A DNA stretch of 64,000 nt from F1-80-MAGs062 sp046345315. Lineage in GTDB: Bacteria > Planctomycetota > Planctomycetia > Planctomycetales > Planctomycetaceae. The notes under the pieces were generated by a model. It did no database searches. It worked only from the letters and a program-made list of their open reading frames with translations, and had not been told where the DNA came from. Where the stretch lies: NCBI GenBank assembly GCA_046345315.1, contig JBKDKA010000138.1, positions 62,001 through 126,000 of the forward strand. Reading direction: 5' to 3'. The position numbers and the translations under genes were made by a program. Positions 51,001 to 59,965 of this stretch are shown here, in pieces (position 1 is the first letter of the stretch; the number at the start of each line of letters is the position of its first letter).

Positions 51001-52911
51001 TCACTGCAGTGCCGACCGAATCGCAAACGGAAGCACCGTCACTGCCTGCTGGCTGCCTTTGAGGTCTCGGACAGTAATTCTGATCTGATAGCGCCCCTCG
51101 GCCAGATGCGATGGAATCGTCAGCTCGTAGCTCTGGTAGAAATCTGTCCGTCGAGTCGTTGCCTCGTCTTCGATGGATTCGACAGGAATCGCTTCAATCA
51201 GCTGATCACCATGTTCATCGGATCGCTGAATCTCGAGAATGGCAGAAAACTTAGACCGGTAGGTTCCTGATTCCGTGCGTTCCGTTCGAAAATTGTCGAG
51301 TTCCAGGTAAATCAACACCGGCTGCCCGGCGGAGAATGTCGTTCCCGGAAGCTCCTCGATGCTCCCAAACCCATGAATTTCACTGCAGAAATCTGCTCGC
51401 CGGATTGTCAGCGGTGACAGAGCCTGAGCATGCCGAACCGCCGCTCTGAGCTGTTCTGCTGTCGCAGTCAGACGCTCTTCACGACTGCGGGCTCCCACTT
51501 TGTTCGCGGATGATTCCAGGCTCTGAGCCTCTGCAGTCTGATCCAGCGGACTTCCACTGCCACTCAGATAGCGGTCCATCGCCATGACCATGGACTGCCA
51601 GAGTTCCTGTTCTTCCGGTGGAAGAGATTCAATGACACTGACGGCGTCTCCTGATCGGTCTGCGATCAGATACAGAAGCCTCAGTTCAGCCTGACGCCGT
51701 GTCCAGATCTCCGGCTGCATTCGCTCACCGGATTCATCCCGCGGCCATTGCCTGAGATCTTCCTCCATCGCAAGTATTAGTTCCGCGACAGCTGATCTGC
51801 GATCAAGAGGTCGCCGGGACCCCTCTGTTTCGACATCGGAAGAGGATGCACCGGCTGCCGCTTCACGACTTTCTTCGTCAGTGGCAGCATCAGCCGTCTT
51901 TTCTTCGTCACCACTCGAATTCTCTGGGGGCTTTTCTTTCAGCAGTCCCCATGGGCCGGGAATTCTTCGAAACTGCTTTCGGATCAGCTGACCGGGATTT
52001 TCTTCCAGAGGAGCCGGGTAAAGCCCTTTTAATCGGTTCAGCATCGTGGGCTGTGGGGCCGAATCCGAAGGCTCTTCGGCGGACTCGACATCGTTGGAAG
52101 GATTGTCCGAAACTGCCTGATTCGTTTCGGCATCTATCTGCCGATCGCTGTCCGCCGCCTCACTCTCTGCAGAATGAAGGGAACTGGCCGACATCCCGCT
52201 GGCAGTTTCTGGATTCCCCTGTTGGTTTTGTTTCTTCTCCAGCGCTTCAGATCGTTTTCTGCTGACTGGAGCAACCTGAATCGGGGCGCTTTCCGAATCT
52301 GTCTGTGATCCGTCAACAGCATCTCCCACGACATCAGGTGTGTTTTCGGAAACCGAAGGGTTCCATGAGTCCCCTGAAATTGCCTGACTTCCCCGCCGGT
52401 CATCACCCGGCAGACCGTCCGAGTTCGACCGGGATCCAGCCGGAAACTGATTCGAGGAACGTGTTCCCGATCTGCTGTCCTTCGATCCGGTATCGGGAGA
52501 CGTAACCGGATCTTCGGAAGGCCGCGGCCGTCTGAGTCGGACGCGGGCGGGAAAGGAATGCTGGCCAACTTCGGAAGGTAGACTCTCGACGGAAGAATTC
52601 TTTGCATCCTTGCGGATTGAGGAACTCGTCGGAAACCCCGACCATCCCCCGGAGTTCTGACCGCCGATCGATTCATCGGCAGCCGCTCGCACCGGAACCA
52701 CTTTCGCTCCGTAAAGGCTGTTTCGGCGATAACCCTCTGTCAGAAAGGGGGTTTCGTTGTCGGAGGACCCGCCCGACAGGACGGATGCACAACCACACGA
52801 ACAGAGAGCCAGGGAGAACAAAAAAACAGCCCGTAACTGCACCGGACAGCATTTTCCGGTGTTTCCGGAGGCCGTATTGCGTCGGTACGTTGGAGATAAG
52901 TCACGAGGCAT
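51001..52911 (-). CDS. Large lipoprotein, function unknown
   Basis: About 636 residues from ATG 52911; no strong ribosome site, and the reading frame continues upstream to 53157 without protein-like content. A leader ends in LALCSCGCAS, a likely lipobox, so the mature protein would be lipid-anchored. Residues about 50-370 are disordered and rich in Ser, Asp, Glu and Pro. From about 390 on there are folded-looking helical then beta parts (PLTIRRADFCSEIHGFGSIEELPGTTFSAGQPVLIYLELDNF, SYELTIPSHLAEGRYQIRITVRDLKGSQQ). I do not recognise the family. It diverges from a coiled-coil gene across a 740 bp spacer. Confidence 0.75.
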   Translation of the reverse strand: MPRDLSPTYRRNTASGNTGKCCPVQLRAVFLFSLALCSCGCASVLSGGSSDNETPFLTEGYRRNSLYGAKVVPVRAAADESIGGQNSGGWSGFPTSSSIRKDAKNSSVESLPSEVGQHSFPARVRLRRPRPSEDPVTSPDTGSKDSRSGTRSSNQFPAGSRSNSDGLPGDDRRGSQAISGDSWNPSVSENTPDVVGDAVDGSQTDSESAPIQVAPVSRKRSEALEKKQNQQGNPETASGMSASSLHSAESEAADSDRQIDAETNQAVSDNPSNDVESAEEPSDSAPQPTMLNRLKGLYPAPLEENPGQLIRKQFRRIPGPWGLLKEKPPENSSGDEEKTADAATDEESREAAAGASSSDVETEGSRRPLDRRSAVAELILAMEEDLRQWPRDESGERMQPEIWTRRQAELRLLYLIADRSGDAVSVIESLPPEEQELWQSMVMAMDRYLSGSGSPLDQTAEAQSLESSANKVGARSREERLTATAEQLRAAVRHAQALSPLTIRRADFCSEIHGFGSIEELPGTTFSAGQPVLIYLELDNFRTERTESGTYRSKFSAILEIQRSDEHGDQLIEAIPVESIEDEATTRRTDFYQSYELTIPSHLAEGRYQIRITVRDLKGSQQAVTVLPFAIRSALQ

Positions 52912-53650
52912 GTCAGGAATATTCTGCGGTGCTGGCTCTGACTGAAGCCATGCTGAGCAACGAAAGGCGGGGAACCGGTCCAAAAGGACACTCAGCCGAA
53001 ATTTATGGTGGTGAGGGCGATTGTCACAGTGCGATTCCCCTGCTCCGATCTCTCCCGAATGGCACCTCGGTGCGTCCATACCGGAAAGAAGCAGTTTCTG
53101 CCGAACTGCAAGTTGATTTTGTCGATCTTCGGCAGATTCTGCCGAAGATCGTCGCACCAGGTCCGTCTTTCGAAACCCGCCGAATTTCTCTCAGGATCAG
53201 GGAAACATTGACAATGGGAACAGATAAATCGGCAGGAATTGCCGATCTGGCATGCATAAATGCCACAAACTGATATTCTGTGAGAAAGCAGGACTGCGGA
53301 CGGAGTCTGGTTCGAATACAGACTCAGCGATGTCCCTGCGTCGCTGTTTTTTGCATGATGCCTCTGACTGAGAGCTGCGGATTCAGAAATCGTCGTTGCA
53401 ATCCGATTCGCGATGATTTCCCACTCCAGAACGTACTGAGTCTTCCGCCACGGATTCCGGCATTTGTCAGGATTTTCTTGACTCCCCCCTCTCGACCGGT
53501 AATCTTCACCAACGGCTCTCTTCGTGGTCAACCACATGATTTCTCCGGTGGAGGAACGCGTGGTGTTCTGATGGGCCGTTTCGGTGCCTTTTGCTCTCAA
53601 CAACCAACAAATTCCGAAACCGGCTGCGTCGGCAGCAATGGAGCACTTGA
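52912..53650. other. Long spacer between divergent genes
   Basis: About 740 bp with no convincing gene. It contains a perfect 29 bp palindrome (53123-53151). Nothing else identified. Confidence 0.55.
53123..53151. repeat. Perfect 29 bp palindrome
   Basis: CGATCTTCGGCAGA at 53123-53136 and its complement at 53138-53151 around a single T. It is unrelated to the other repeat types here, and no U-tract follows. It could be an operator or a hairpin in a long leader. Confidence 0.85.
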
Positions 53651-55198
53651 ATGGCTGCTCAGAACAACAACGGCCTGATCATCACACTGTCCTGCTCTAT
53701 GCTGCTCAGCGTGGTTCTGGCAGTCTTTACGTGGCTCACGGTGCGTAACAACGCAGAACTTCTGCAGAAGACTGCGGATCTCGAAGCCAAGGCGAATAAA
53801 GCGGAATCTGAGCTTCGGGATCACATCACACAGGTCGAGAGCCTGAAAAAGGCTGTGATCGGAAGCGCTGAACAGCCCACAGACGCGGTTTTGACTGCCG
53901 TCGGTGAAACGGTGAAGGGAATTACGAAAGACGGCACCGAGACCGACCCAGGGCTCGAAGCGGCTCTTGTGAAGACCGGCACAGAACGCGATCTGCAGAA
54001 GCTGTCATCCGACGACCGCCTGCAGCAGCTGAATCTGAAGACCGTCGATCTCCAGCAGACAGTGGAGCGAAAGGATGCGGAGATCGCATCGCACAGGTCT
54101 GCGGCCGAACAGGCAAATGACACGCTGCGGAAATCGGAATCCAAACACAGCGAGCAACTTGCTGACATTACTTCCAAATACGATAACCTGAGTGAAGAAC
54201 GAAATCGTCTTCAGGCAGAGTTCAACACGTTCAAATCACAGAAGGAACGTGAGCTCGAAGATCTTCGCAATGATCTGGATGCTCGTCGCAACACAATCGT
54301 TGTCCTTCGCCAGAAACTGTTCCAGCAGGAAGACCTCAGCTTCGACAAACCGGACGGTGCTCTGAAGTTTGTCGATCAGGAAGGTCTGAAGTGCTACATC
54401 AACCTGGGCTCCCACGACAAAGTCCAGGAAGGCACCTCATTCTCTGTCTACACGAAGAGCAACAACGGTGTGGGACGCCGGAACACGGAAGACGTCAAAG
54501 GAAAGATTGAGGTCGTCAATGTGATGGGACCAAATCTCTCGGAGGCACGCATCGTTGATCAGGACCTTGGACGACCGCTCGCCGCTGAGGATCCAATCTA
54601 CTCACCGTTGTTCGCGGCAGGTCGGCAGCTTCAGATTGCAGTCGTCGGAAACCTCGATTTTGATGATCATCCGGGTTCAGACAGCGATGAGTTCCGTCGG
54701 ATCGTCGAAAGTTCCGGTGCAATCATTACCGTGCAGACGAGCCCGAAAGGGGACCTGCTGGACGGAAAAGGAAATTCCATCGAGGATTCAGATCTGAGTA
54801 AATACATCTCTGAGCAGACGCGGTTTCTTGTGATCGGAGACACCGGGAAAGACTCAGAAACAAAAGACGCGTCGAGGGCTGCGGATTACCATCGGATTCA
54901 GAAACAGTTCGAAAAGATGAACGAACTGGCACTTTCCCATGGTGTCTATGTCATCAGCCTTTCGAGCTTCCTCGAGTTCATCGGATATTCAAAGAAACTG
55001 ACGGCATGGACTCCGAAGGACGCATTTCCGGCAGCTCTCCCGAATGGTGCAAAAAGTTCCCGGCTCTCGGGAGGCCTTGGTCTCCGATCAAGCTCAGCAG
55101 CCATCGCGGGCAGCTTTTCAAGTCGACGTAAAGCAACATCTTCGTCCAATGGCCACACCAGCAAGGCCTTCAAACAGCCAACGAAGATCAACCCCTGA
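53651..55198 (+). CDS. Membrane-anchored coiled-coil protein with a BRCT-like C-terminal region
   Basis: A 515-residue protein from ATG 53651, eight bases after GGAG. Residues 8-29 form one transmembrane segment (IITLSCSMLLSVVLAVFTWL). About 33-215 is a long coiled coil, rich in Glu, Lys, Gln and Leu heptads. A globular part begins near 235 (CYINLGSHDKVQEGTSFSVYT), and about 330-430 has the pattern LQIAVVGNLDFDD...FRRIVESSGAIIT...DLSKYISEQTRFLVIGD, which recalls a BRCT domain fold. The C-terminal 60 residues are Ser/Ala-rich and disordered. This plan is common in planctomycetes, with unknown function. A terminator follows at 55269-55304. Confidence 0.85.
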   Translation: MAAQNNNGLIITLSCSMLLSVVLAVFTWLTVRNNAELLQKTADLEAKANKAESELRDHITQVESLKKAVIGSAEQPTDAVLTAVGETVKGITKDGTETDPGLEAALVKTGTERDLQKLSSDDRLQQLNLKTVDLQQTVERKDAEIASHRSAAEQANDTLRKSESKHSEQLADITSKYDNLSEERNRLQAEFNTFKSQKERELEDLRNDLDARRNTIVVLRQKLFQQEDLSFDKPDGALKFVDQEGLKCYINLGSHDKVQEGTSFSVYTKSNNGVGRRNTEDVKGKIEVVNVMGPNLSEARIVDQDLGRPLAAEDPIYSPLFAAGRQLQIAVVGNLDFDDHPGSDSDEFRRIVESSGAIITVQTSPKGDLLDGKGNSIEDSDLSKYISEQTRFLVIGDTGKDSETKDASRAADYHRIQKQFEKMNELALSHGVYVISLSSFLEFIGYSKKLTAWTPKDAFPAALPNGAKSSRLSGGLGLRSSSAAIAGSFSSRRKATSSSNGHTSKAFKQPTKINP

Positions 55199-55268
55199 AG
55201 GTCCGTGACAACAAAAGATTCCTCGGGGAACCGGCTCCCTGAATTCCGGTTTTCATTCTGATATCTTC

Positions 55269-55304
55269 AATCAGGCCACGACGATTCTTCGTCGTGGCCT
55301 GATT
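55269..55304 (+). terminator. Intrinsic terminator after coiled-coil gene
   Basis: A 16 bp perfect stem, AATCAGGCCACGACGA at 55269-55284 with its complement at 55289-55304, around a TTCT loop. A short TTTCT tract follows. It lies 71 bp after the coiled-coil gene stop and ends 87 bp before the GT4 gene. Confidence 0.85.
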
Positions 55305-55391
55305 TCTGATAGCTCTCTGACCTGAGATTGACTTCTGAAAGTGAATACTGAACTTCATCACTCCGGCGACCTGCGTTGAAGAGACACCTGA

Positions 55392-56498
55392 TTGATTCGT
55401 ATCGCTTTCGTCATCCCGACACTGGATCAGTCCGGCGCTGAAAGGCAACTGACGCTGCTTGCTCAGTCATTGCCTCGCGATCTTTATCAAACACACGTCT
55501 TTGCGCTCAATCGAGGAGGATATTTCGCTGATGAGCTGCGTTCTGCCGGCATCCCGGTCACGATACTCGGCAAACGATTTCGCTTTGATCCGCTGACCTG
55601 GTACCGACTCCGAAAAGAACTTTCACGATTTCATCCGGATATCGTTCAGTCGTACCTTTTTTCCGCAAACTCCTATGTTCGCCTCCCGGGCATCTGCCCG
55701 AAGGGCTGCCGCATTGTGGTTTCGGAACGCTGCGTGGATTCATGGAAATCATCGTGGCAGCTGAAACTGGATCGATGGCTGGTTTCACGTACGGATGCGA
55801 TGACTGCAAATTCGAACTCCGTGGCCGAGTTCTACCAGGCAGTGGGAGTTCCGGGAAATCTGCTGCATGTCATCCCGAACAGTATTCCGGCACCATCCTC
55901 TGATGTGCCCCGTGATCGAACTTCCATTCAAAAGGAATTCGGTCTCGACGAGGATTGTCGTCTGATCGGTTATGTCGGCCGTCTGGCTCGCCAGAAACGG
56001 CTGGAGGACCTCATCTGGGCATTCCAGCTTCTTCGGCAGGTGGTCAACGGATCCCGTCTCATCCTCATCGGGGACGGTCCGGAACGAGATGCTCTTGCCG
56101 ATGTGGCAATTAAACTCGACTGTCGAAATCTCATCACTTTTACAGGCCATCGTGATGATGCGGACAGGCTGATGGAAGGGCTGGATGTTTTTTGTCTTGC
56201 GAGTGAATTCGAAGGGATGTCGAACAGCCTGATGGAAGCGATGGCAATGGGAATCCCTTGTGTCGCCAGCAACATTCCATCCAATCGGGAACTGATCCGT
56301 TCGGAGGAGAACGGGCTTCTGTTCGAACCCGGTAACGCTCCTGATCTGATGAAACAGCTGCGACGAGTTCTGGATGATCCGGACCTCGCGATACGTCTGG
56401 GGGAAGCCGGGCATCAACAGATAGTCGGGAACCACAGTGTGGATCGGATGGTTTCCGAACACTGCAGACTTTATGAATCACTGCTTCTGCAGAACTGA
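55392..56498 (+). CDS. Glycosyltransferase family 4
   Basis: A 368-residue GT-B enzyme with a TTG start (55392, GAAGAG upstream). RIAFVIPTLDQSGAERQL at the N-terminus and VIPNSIPAP, GYVGRLARQKRLEDLIWAF, LILIGDGPERDALADVA, FCLASEFEGMSNSLMEAMAMGIPCVASN with the E-x7-E motif, and GNAPDLMKQLRRVLDDP are classic GT4. It starts 44 bp before the asparagine synthase gene; both are often paired in exopolysaccharide and exosortase-linked clusters. Donor sugar unknown. Confidence 0.92.
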   Translation: MIRIAFVIPTLDQSGAERQLTLLAQSLPRDLYQTHVFALNRGGYFADELRSAGIPVTILGKRFRFDPLTWYRLRKELSRFHPDIVQSYLFSANSYVRLPGICPKGCRIVVSERCVDSWKSSWQLKLDRWLVSRTDAMTANSNSVAEFYQAVGVPGNLLHVIPNSIPAPSSDVPRDRTSIQKEFGLDEDCRLIGYVGRLARQKRLEDLIWAFQLLRQVVNGSRLILIGDGPERDALADVAIKLDCRNLITFTGHRDDADRLMEGLDVFCLASEFEGMSNSLMEAMAMGIPCVASNIPSNRELIRSEENGLLFEPGNAPDLMKQLRRVLDDPDLAIRLGEAGHQQIVGNHSVDRMVSEHCRLYESLLLQN

Positions 56499-56542
56499 AT
56501 CTTCAACGAACAGTCGTTCGAGTTTATCGAGGAATCTCCATA

Positions 56543-58507
56543 GTGTGCGGTATTGCCGGGGCAATCTGGTGGCAGGCTGACAAGGCGATCAGTCGCGACG
56601 TCCTTCAGAGGATGACGGACAGCATCAGCCACCGGGGCCCGGATGCGGATGGGCACTATTTTCGCCCGGATCCCCCGCAATCCCCGGCAGATGGCTTTGT
56701 CGGCCTGAACGTTGCGCTGGGACACCGTCGTCTGAGCATCATTGACGTCGCCGGAAGTGCTCAGCCGCTTGGGAACGAAGACAATACGATTCAGATCATT
56801 TTCAACGGTGAAATCTACAACTACCGGGAACTCCGTCCCGAACTGATCGCCCGCGGACATCAGTTCCGGACTGACGGAGACACCGAAGTCATCGTTCATC
56901 TGTACGAAGAATACGGCCTGAATTTTGTCGATCATCTGCGAGGAATGTTTTCGATCGCGATCTGGGATTCCCGCAACCGAAGACTGATCCTTCTCCGCGA
57001 TCGCATGGGGCAGAAACCCCTTTTCTACAGGATGGAATCCGGGCGTCTTTCGTTTGCGAGCGAACTCAAGGCTCTGCTTCAGATGCCGGGAGTCACACGC
57101 ACCCTGGATCGGCATTCCGTAATGCGATTTCTGACGCTGCAGTACGTTCCTCACCCACACTGTATTCTGGAAGGTTTTCAGAAGCTGCCACCGGCCACGA
57201 TGGGGATCTTCGAGCACGGTCGCCTGCGACTTCAGACTTACTGGACTCCACCGTTTAACGAGGTCGACGAAAGTCGAAGCACAACGGCCGACTGGAAGGA
57301 CGAACTCCGCAGCACGTTGACCGAAGCCGTCCGCCTTCGACTTCGCAGCGACGTGCCTCTGGGAGCATTCCTTTCCGGAGGTATTGATTCCACAATCATC
57401 AGCGGGCTCATGCAGTCCCAGCTGGATCGTCCGGTGAAGACGTTCTCGATCGGCTTCCCGGTCGCAGCATTCGATGAACGAGCATTCGCCAGACAGGCTT
57501 CAGAGATGCTCGGAACAGAACATCATGAAGCGATGGTCGAACCAGATGCGATGAGCATTCTGCCGCAGTTGATCTGGCATTACGACGAACCATTCGGAGA
57601 CAGTTCCGCTATTCCGACAATGTATCTGTCCCGGATGACACGGGAGCACGTGAAGGTCGCCCTGACCGGTGATGCAGGAGATGAACTCTTCTGCGGATAC
57701 GACCGCTATCGTGCCGTGAATGTTGCCGGCATGCTCGATCGGGCACCAAAATGGTTTCGCAGTTTCTGGAACTCCGGAATCGCCGGTCTGATCCCGACAT
57801 CAACAAGGCAGGGATCGTTCCGCAGACGACTGAAGCGATTCATTGAAACCATGGGACAGGAGCCCGAGAGGAGATACCTGAACTGGATCACAATTTTCAA
57901 TACCGCGCAGCTTCAGGCAATCGTCTCCGAGGACCTCTGGAAACTGACGGCCGAGGAAGACCCGGCTGCCTGCATCTTCGACGCGTACCGCAGATATCCA
58001 TCACGAGACTTCATCACGCGAACGACTGCAACCGACGTCCACACTTATCTTCCCTGCGACATTCTGACCAAAGTTGACATCGCCAGCATGGCCGTGGGCC
58101 TCGAGGCGCGAAGTCCGATGCTGGATCATCGTGTCGTCGAACTGGCGGCTCGAATGCCGATCCAGGTCAAGCAGAATCTGAAACGTGGTAAACAGGTTCT
58201 CGTTGACACGTTTTCCGACCTGATTCCGCCGGAAATTCAGACACGAAAAAAAATGGGCTTCGGAGTTCCGATCGACCACTGGTTCCGGAAGGAACTGAAA
58301 ACGCTGCTGAATGATGTCCTGCTTTCGGACCGGTGTCTCAGTCGTGGCCTTCTGAATCCTCAGGCAGTCAGAGAACTCGTCGAACAGCACACGTCCGGTC
58401 GCGTGAATCAGGCCTATCGACTGTGGAATCTTCTCTGCCTCGAACTGTGGCAGCGAATGTACCTCGATCAGGAACCTCCTATGTCAGCTCCGAACAGCCT
58501 TCCCTGA
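56543..58507 (+). CDS. asnB: Asparagine synthase (glutamine-hydrolysing)
   Basis: A 654-residue two-domain amidotransferase with a GTG start (56543, GAGGA 9 bases upstream). The Ntn glutaminase nucleophile Cys2 follows the start (CGIAGAIWW), with FNGEIYNYREL near 90. The synthetase domain has the P-loop SGGIDS near 276-281, DEPFGDSSAIPTMYLSR, and LTGDAGDELFCGYDRY. It converts aspartate and glutamine to asparagine; many copies in EPS clusters, as here after a GT4 gene, are thought to amidate a sugar carboxylate or an attached amino acid instead. Sequence alone cannot tell which applies. Its 3' end overlaps the convergent DUF1501 gene by 24 bp. Confidence 0.93.
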   Translation: MCGIAGAIWWQADKAISRDVLQRMTDSISHRGPDADGHYFRPDPPQSPADGFVGLNVALGHRRLSIIDVAGSAQPLGNEDNTIQIIFNGEIYNYRELRPELIARGHQFRTDGDTEVIVHLYEEYGLNFVDHLRGMFSIAIWDSRNRRLILLRDRMGQKPLFYRMESGRLSFASELKALLQMPGVTRTLDRHSVMRFLTLQYVPHPHCILEGFQKLPPATMGIFEHGRLRLQTYWTPPFNEVDESRSTTADWKDELRSTLTEAVRLRLRSDVPLGAFLSGGIDSTIISGLMQSQLDRPVKTFSIGFPVAAFDERAFARQASEMLGTEHHEAMVEPDAMSILPQLIWHYDEPFGDSSAIPTMYLSRMTREHVKVALTGDAGDELFCGYDRYRAVNVAGMLDRAPKWFRSFWNSGIAGLIPTSTRQGSFRRRLKRFIETMGQEPERRYLNWITIFNTAQLQAIVSEDLWKLTAEEDPAACIFDAYRRYPSRDFITRTTATDVHTYLPCDILTKVDIASMAVGLEARSPMLDHRVVELAARMPIQVKQNLKRGKQVLVDTFSDLIPPEIQTRKKMGFGVPIDHWFRKELKTLLNDVLLSDRCLSRGLLNPQAVRELVEQHTSGRVNQAYRLWNLLCLELWQRMYLDQEPPMSAPNSLP

Positions 58508-59911
58508 TCGCAGCAATCCGTCCACGACATTGCCATGAATATCCGTCAGGCGGAAATCCCGTCCCTGATAACGATACGTCAGCCGTTCGTGATCAAAGCC
58601 CAGACATCTCAGAATCGTCGCGTTCATGTCATGGATATGAACAGGGTTCTGGGCGATGTTGTAGCCGTAATCGTCCGTCTGACCGTAAACAGTCGCTGGA
58701 CTGATACCGCCTCCGGCAAGCCACATGGAAAAACAGCGTCCGTGGTGGTCGCGACCGTAGTTTTCCTGCAGACCGCCCTGCCCATACACCGTTCTTCCGA
58801 ACTCACCACCCCAGATGATCAGTGTGTCTTCCAGCATACCTCGCTGCTTCAGATCACGAATCAGTGCCGCCTGAGGCTGATCCACATCACGACACTGTTT
58901 CGGGATATTCGTCGGCAGTCCACCATGCTGGTCCCAGCCGCGATGATACAGCTGAACAAAACGAACACCCTGTTCCAGCAGACGACGAGTCAGCAGACAG
59001 TTCGCTGCAAACGTTCCGGGCTTTCGCGAATCTTCGCCGTACATCGCGAAGGTGCTTTCGGATTCCTTCGTGGTGTCAATCAGGCCGGGAACCGAGCTCT
59101 GCATGCGGAATGCCATCTCATACTGCTTCATCCGCGTTGCGATCTCCGGATCTCCGGAGCTTTCCAGCTGATGCTGATTCAGCTGAGCAATCCCGTCGAG
59201 CATCCGACGACGCATCGTGCGACTGATTCCGGGAGGATCTGACAGATACAGTACGGGATCGCCACTGCTGCGGAGTTTGACGCCCTGATGACTCGATGGC
59301 AGGAAGCCGCTGCCCCAGAGCCGTTCCAGCAACCCTTGATTGGCGTCGCTTCCGGAACCGTGAGAAATCAGAACCAGAAAGGCCGGAAGATTCTCCGCTT
59401 CGCTGCCGAGTCCGTAACTTGCCCACGCACCGAGCGACGGGCGGCCGGGCTGCTGTGACCCGGTCTGGATAAACGTGATTGCCGGATCGTGATTAATGGC
59501 CTCCGTGTGAACAGAGCGTACCAGACAGATCTCGTCTGCCACACTGCCCGTGTGCGGCAGCAGTTCACTCAGCCGCATTCCACACTGCCCAAAGGTCTGA
59601 TATCCGAAGCGCGGAGCAATCACAGGAAAACTTTTCTGCCCGGAGGTCATTCCCGTCAGTCGCTGTCCCTGTCGAATGGAATCCGGCAGCTCGGTTCCGT
59701 GCAGTCGCTTCAGATCAGGCTTCTCGTCCAGCAGCTCAAGATGCGACGGTCCACCCGACTGAAACAGATAAACGACCCGTTTCGCCGTTGCTGGAAAATG
59801 ACTTTCTCGGACCGCAGCAATACCATCGTTCTGCATCAGCGATGCCAGTGCAGCGCTTCCCAGTGCCGTCTTCAGCACACTGCGACGTGTCATGTCGTTG
59901 GAAGAAATCAT
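58484..59911 (-). CDS. DUF1501 domain protein
   Basis: About 475 residues from ATG 59911 (AGG 5 bases upstream, GGGAG farther). A Tat-like leader (TRRSVLKTALGSAALASLM) is followed by DUF1501 landmarks: RVVYLFQSGGPSHLELLDEKPDL, VRSVHTEAINHDPAITFIQTG, SLGAWASYGLGSEAENLPAFLVL, GVRFVQLYHRGWDQHGG, LIIWGGEFGRT, and GRDHHGRCFSMWLAGGG. Family role unknown. It lies 55 bp after the DUF1549/DUF1553 gene on the same strand, the usual planctomycete pairing, so both likely act together in export-located metabolism. Confidence 0.95.
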   Translation of the reverse strand: MISSNDMTRRSVLKTALGSAALASLMQNDGIAAVRESHFPATAKRVVYLFQSGGPSHLELLDEKPDLKRLHGTELPDSIRQGQRLTGMTSGQKSFPVIAPRFGYQTFGQCGMRLSELLPHTGSVADEICLVRSVHTEAINHDPAITFIQTGSQQPGRPSLGAWASYGLGSEAENLPAFLVLISHGSGSDANQGLLERLWGSGFLPSSHQGVKLRSSGDPVLYLSDPPGISRTMRRRMLDGIAQLNQHQLESSGDPEIATRMKQYEMAFRMQSSVPGLIDTTKESESTFAMYGEDSRKPGTFAANCLLTRRLLEQGVRFVQLYHRGWDQHGGLPTNIPKQCRDVDQPQAALIRDLKQRGMLEDTLIIWGGEFGRTVYGQGGLQENYGRDHHGRCFSMWLAGGGISPATVYGQTDDYGYNIAQNPVHIHDMNATILRCLGFDHERLTYRYQGRDFRLTDIHGNVVDGLLRSGKAVRS

Positions 59912-59965
59912 CAGCACCTGACTCCCTGCCCGCGGCAGCTTTATTCTGTAATGGAAGCCCGCGAA

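Noticed and set aside
53158..53650. Short coding frames in the divergent spacer
   Set aside because: They are Arg/Cys-rich shadow translations without starts or motifs.
55201..55260. Seventh copy of the miniature repeat
   Set aside because: GGAACCGGCTCCCTGAATTCCGGTTTTCATTCTG resembles one end, but the opposite inverted end is missing, so similarity may be chance.
59118..59426. Minus-strand frames inside the DUF1501 gene
   Set aside because: Out-of-frame shadows with biased Arg/Ser content.
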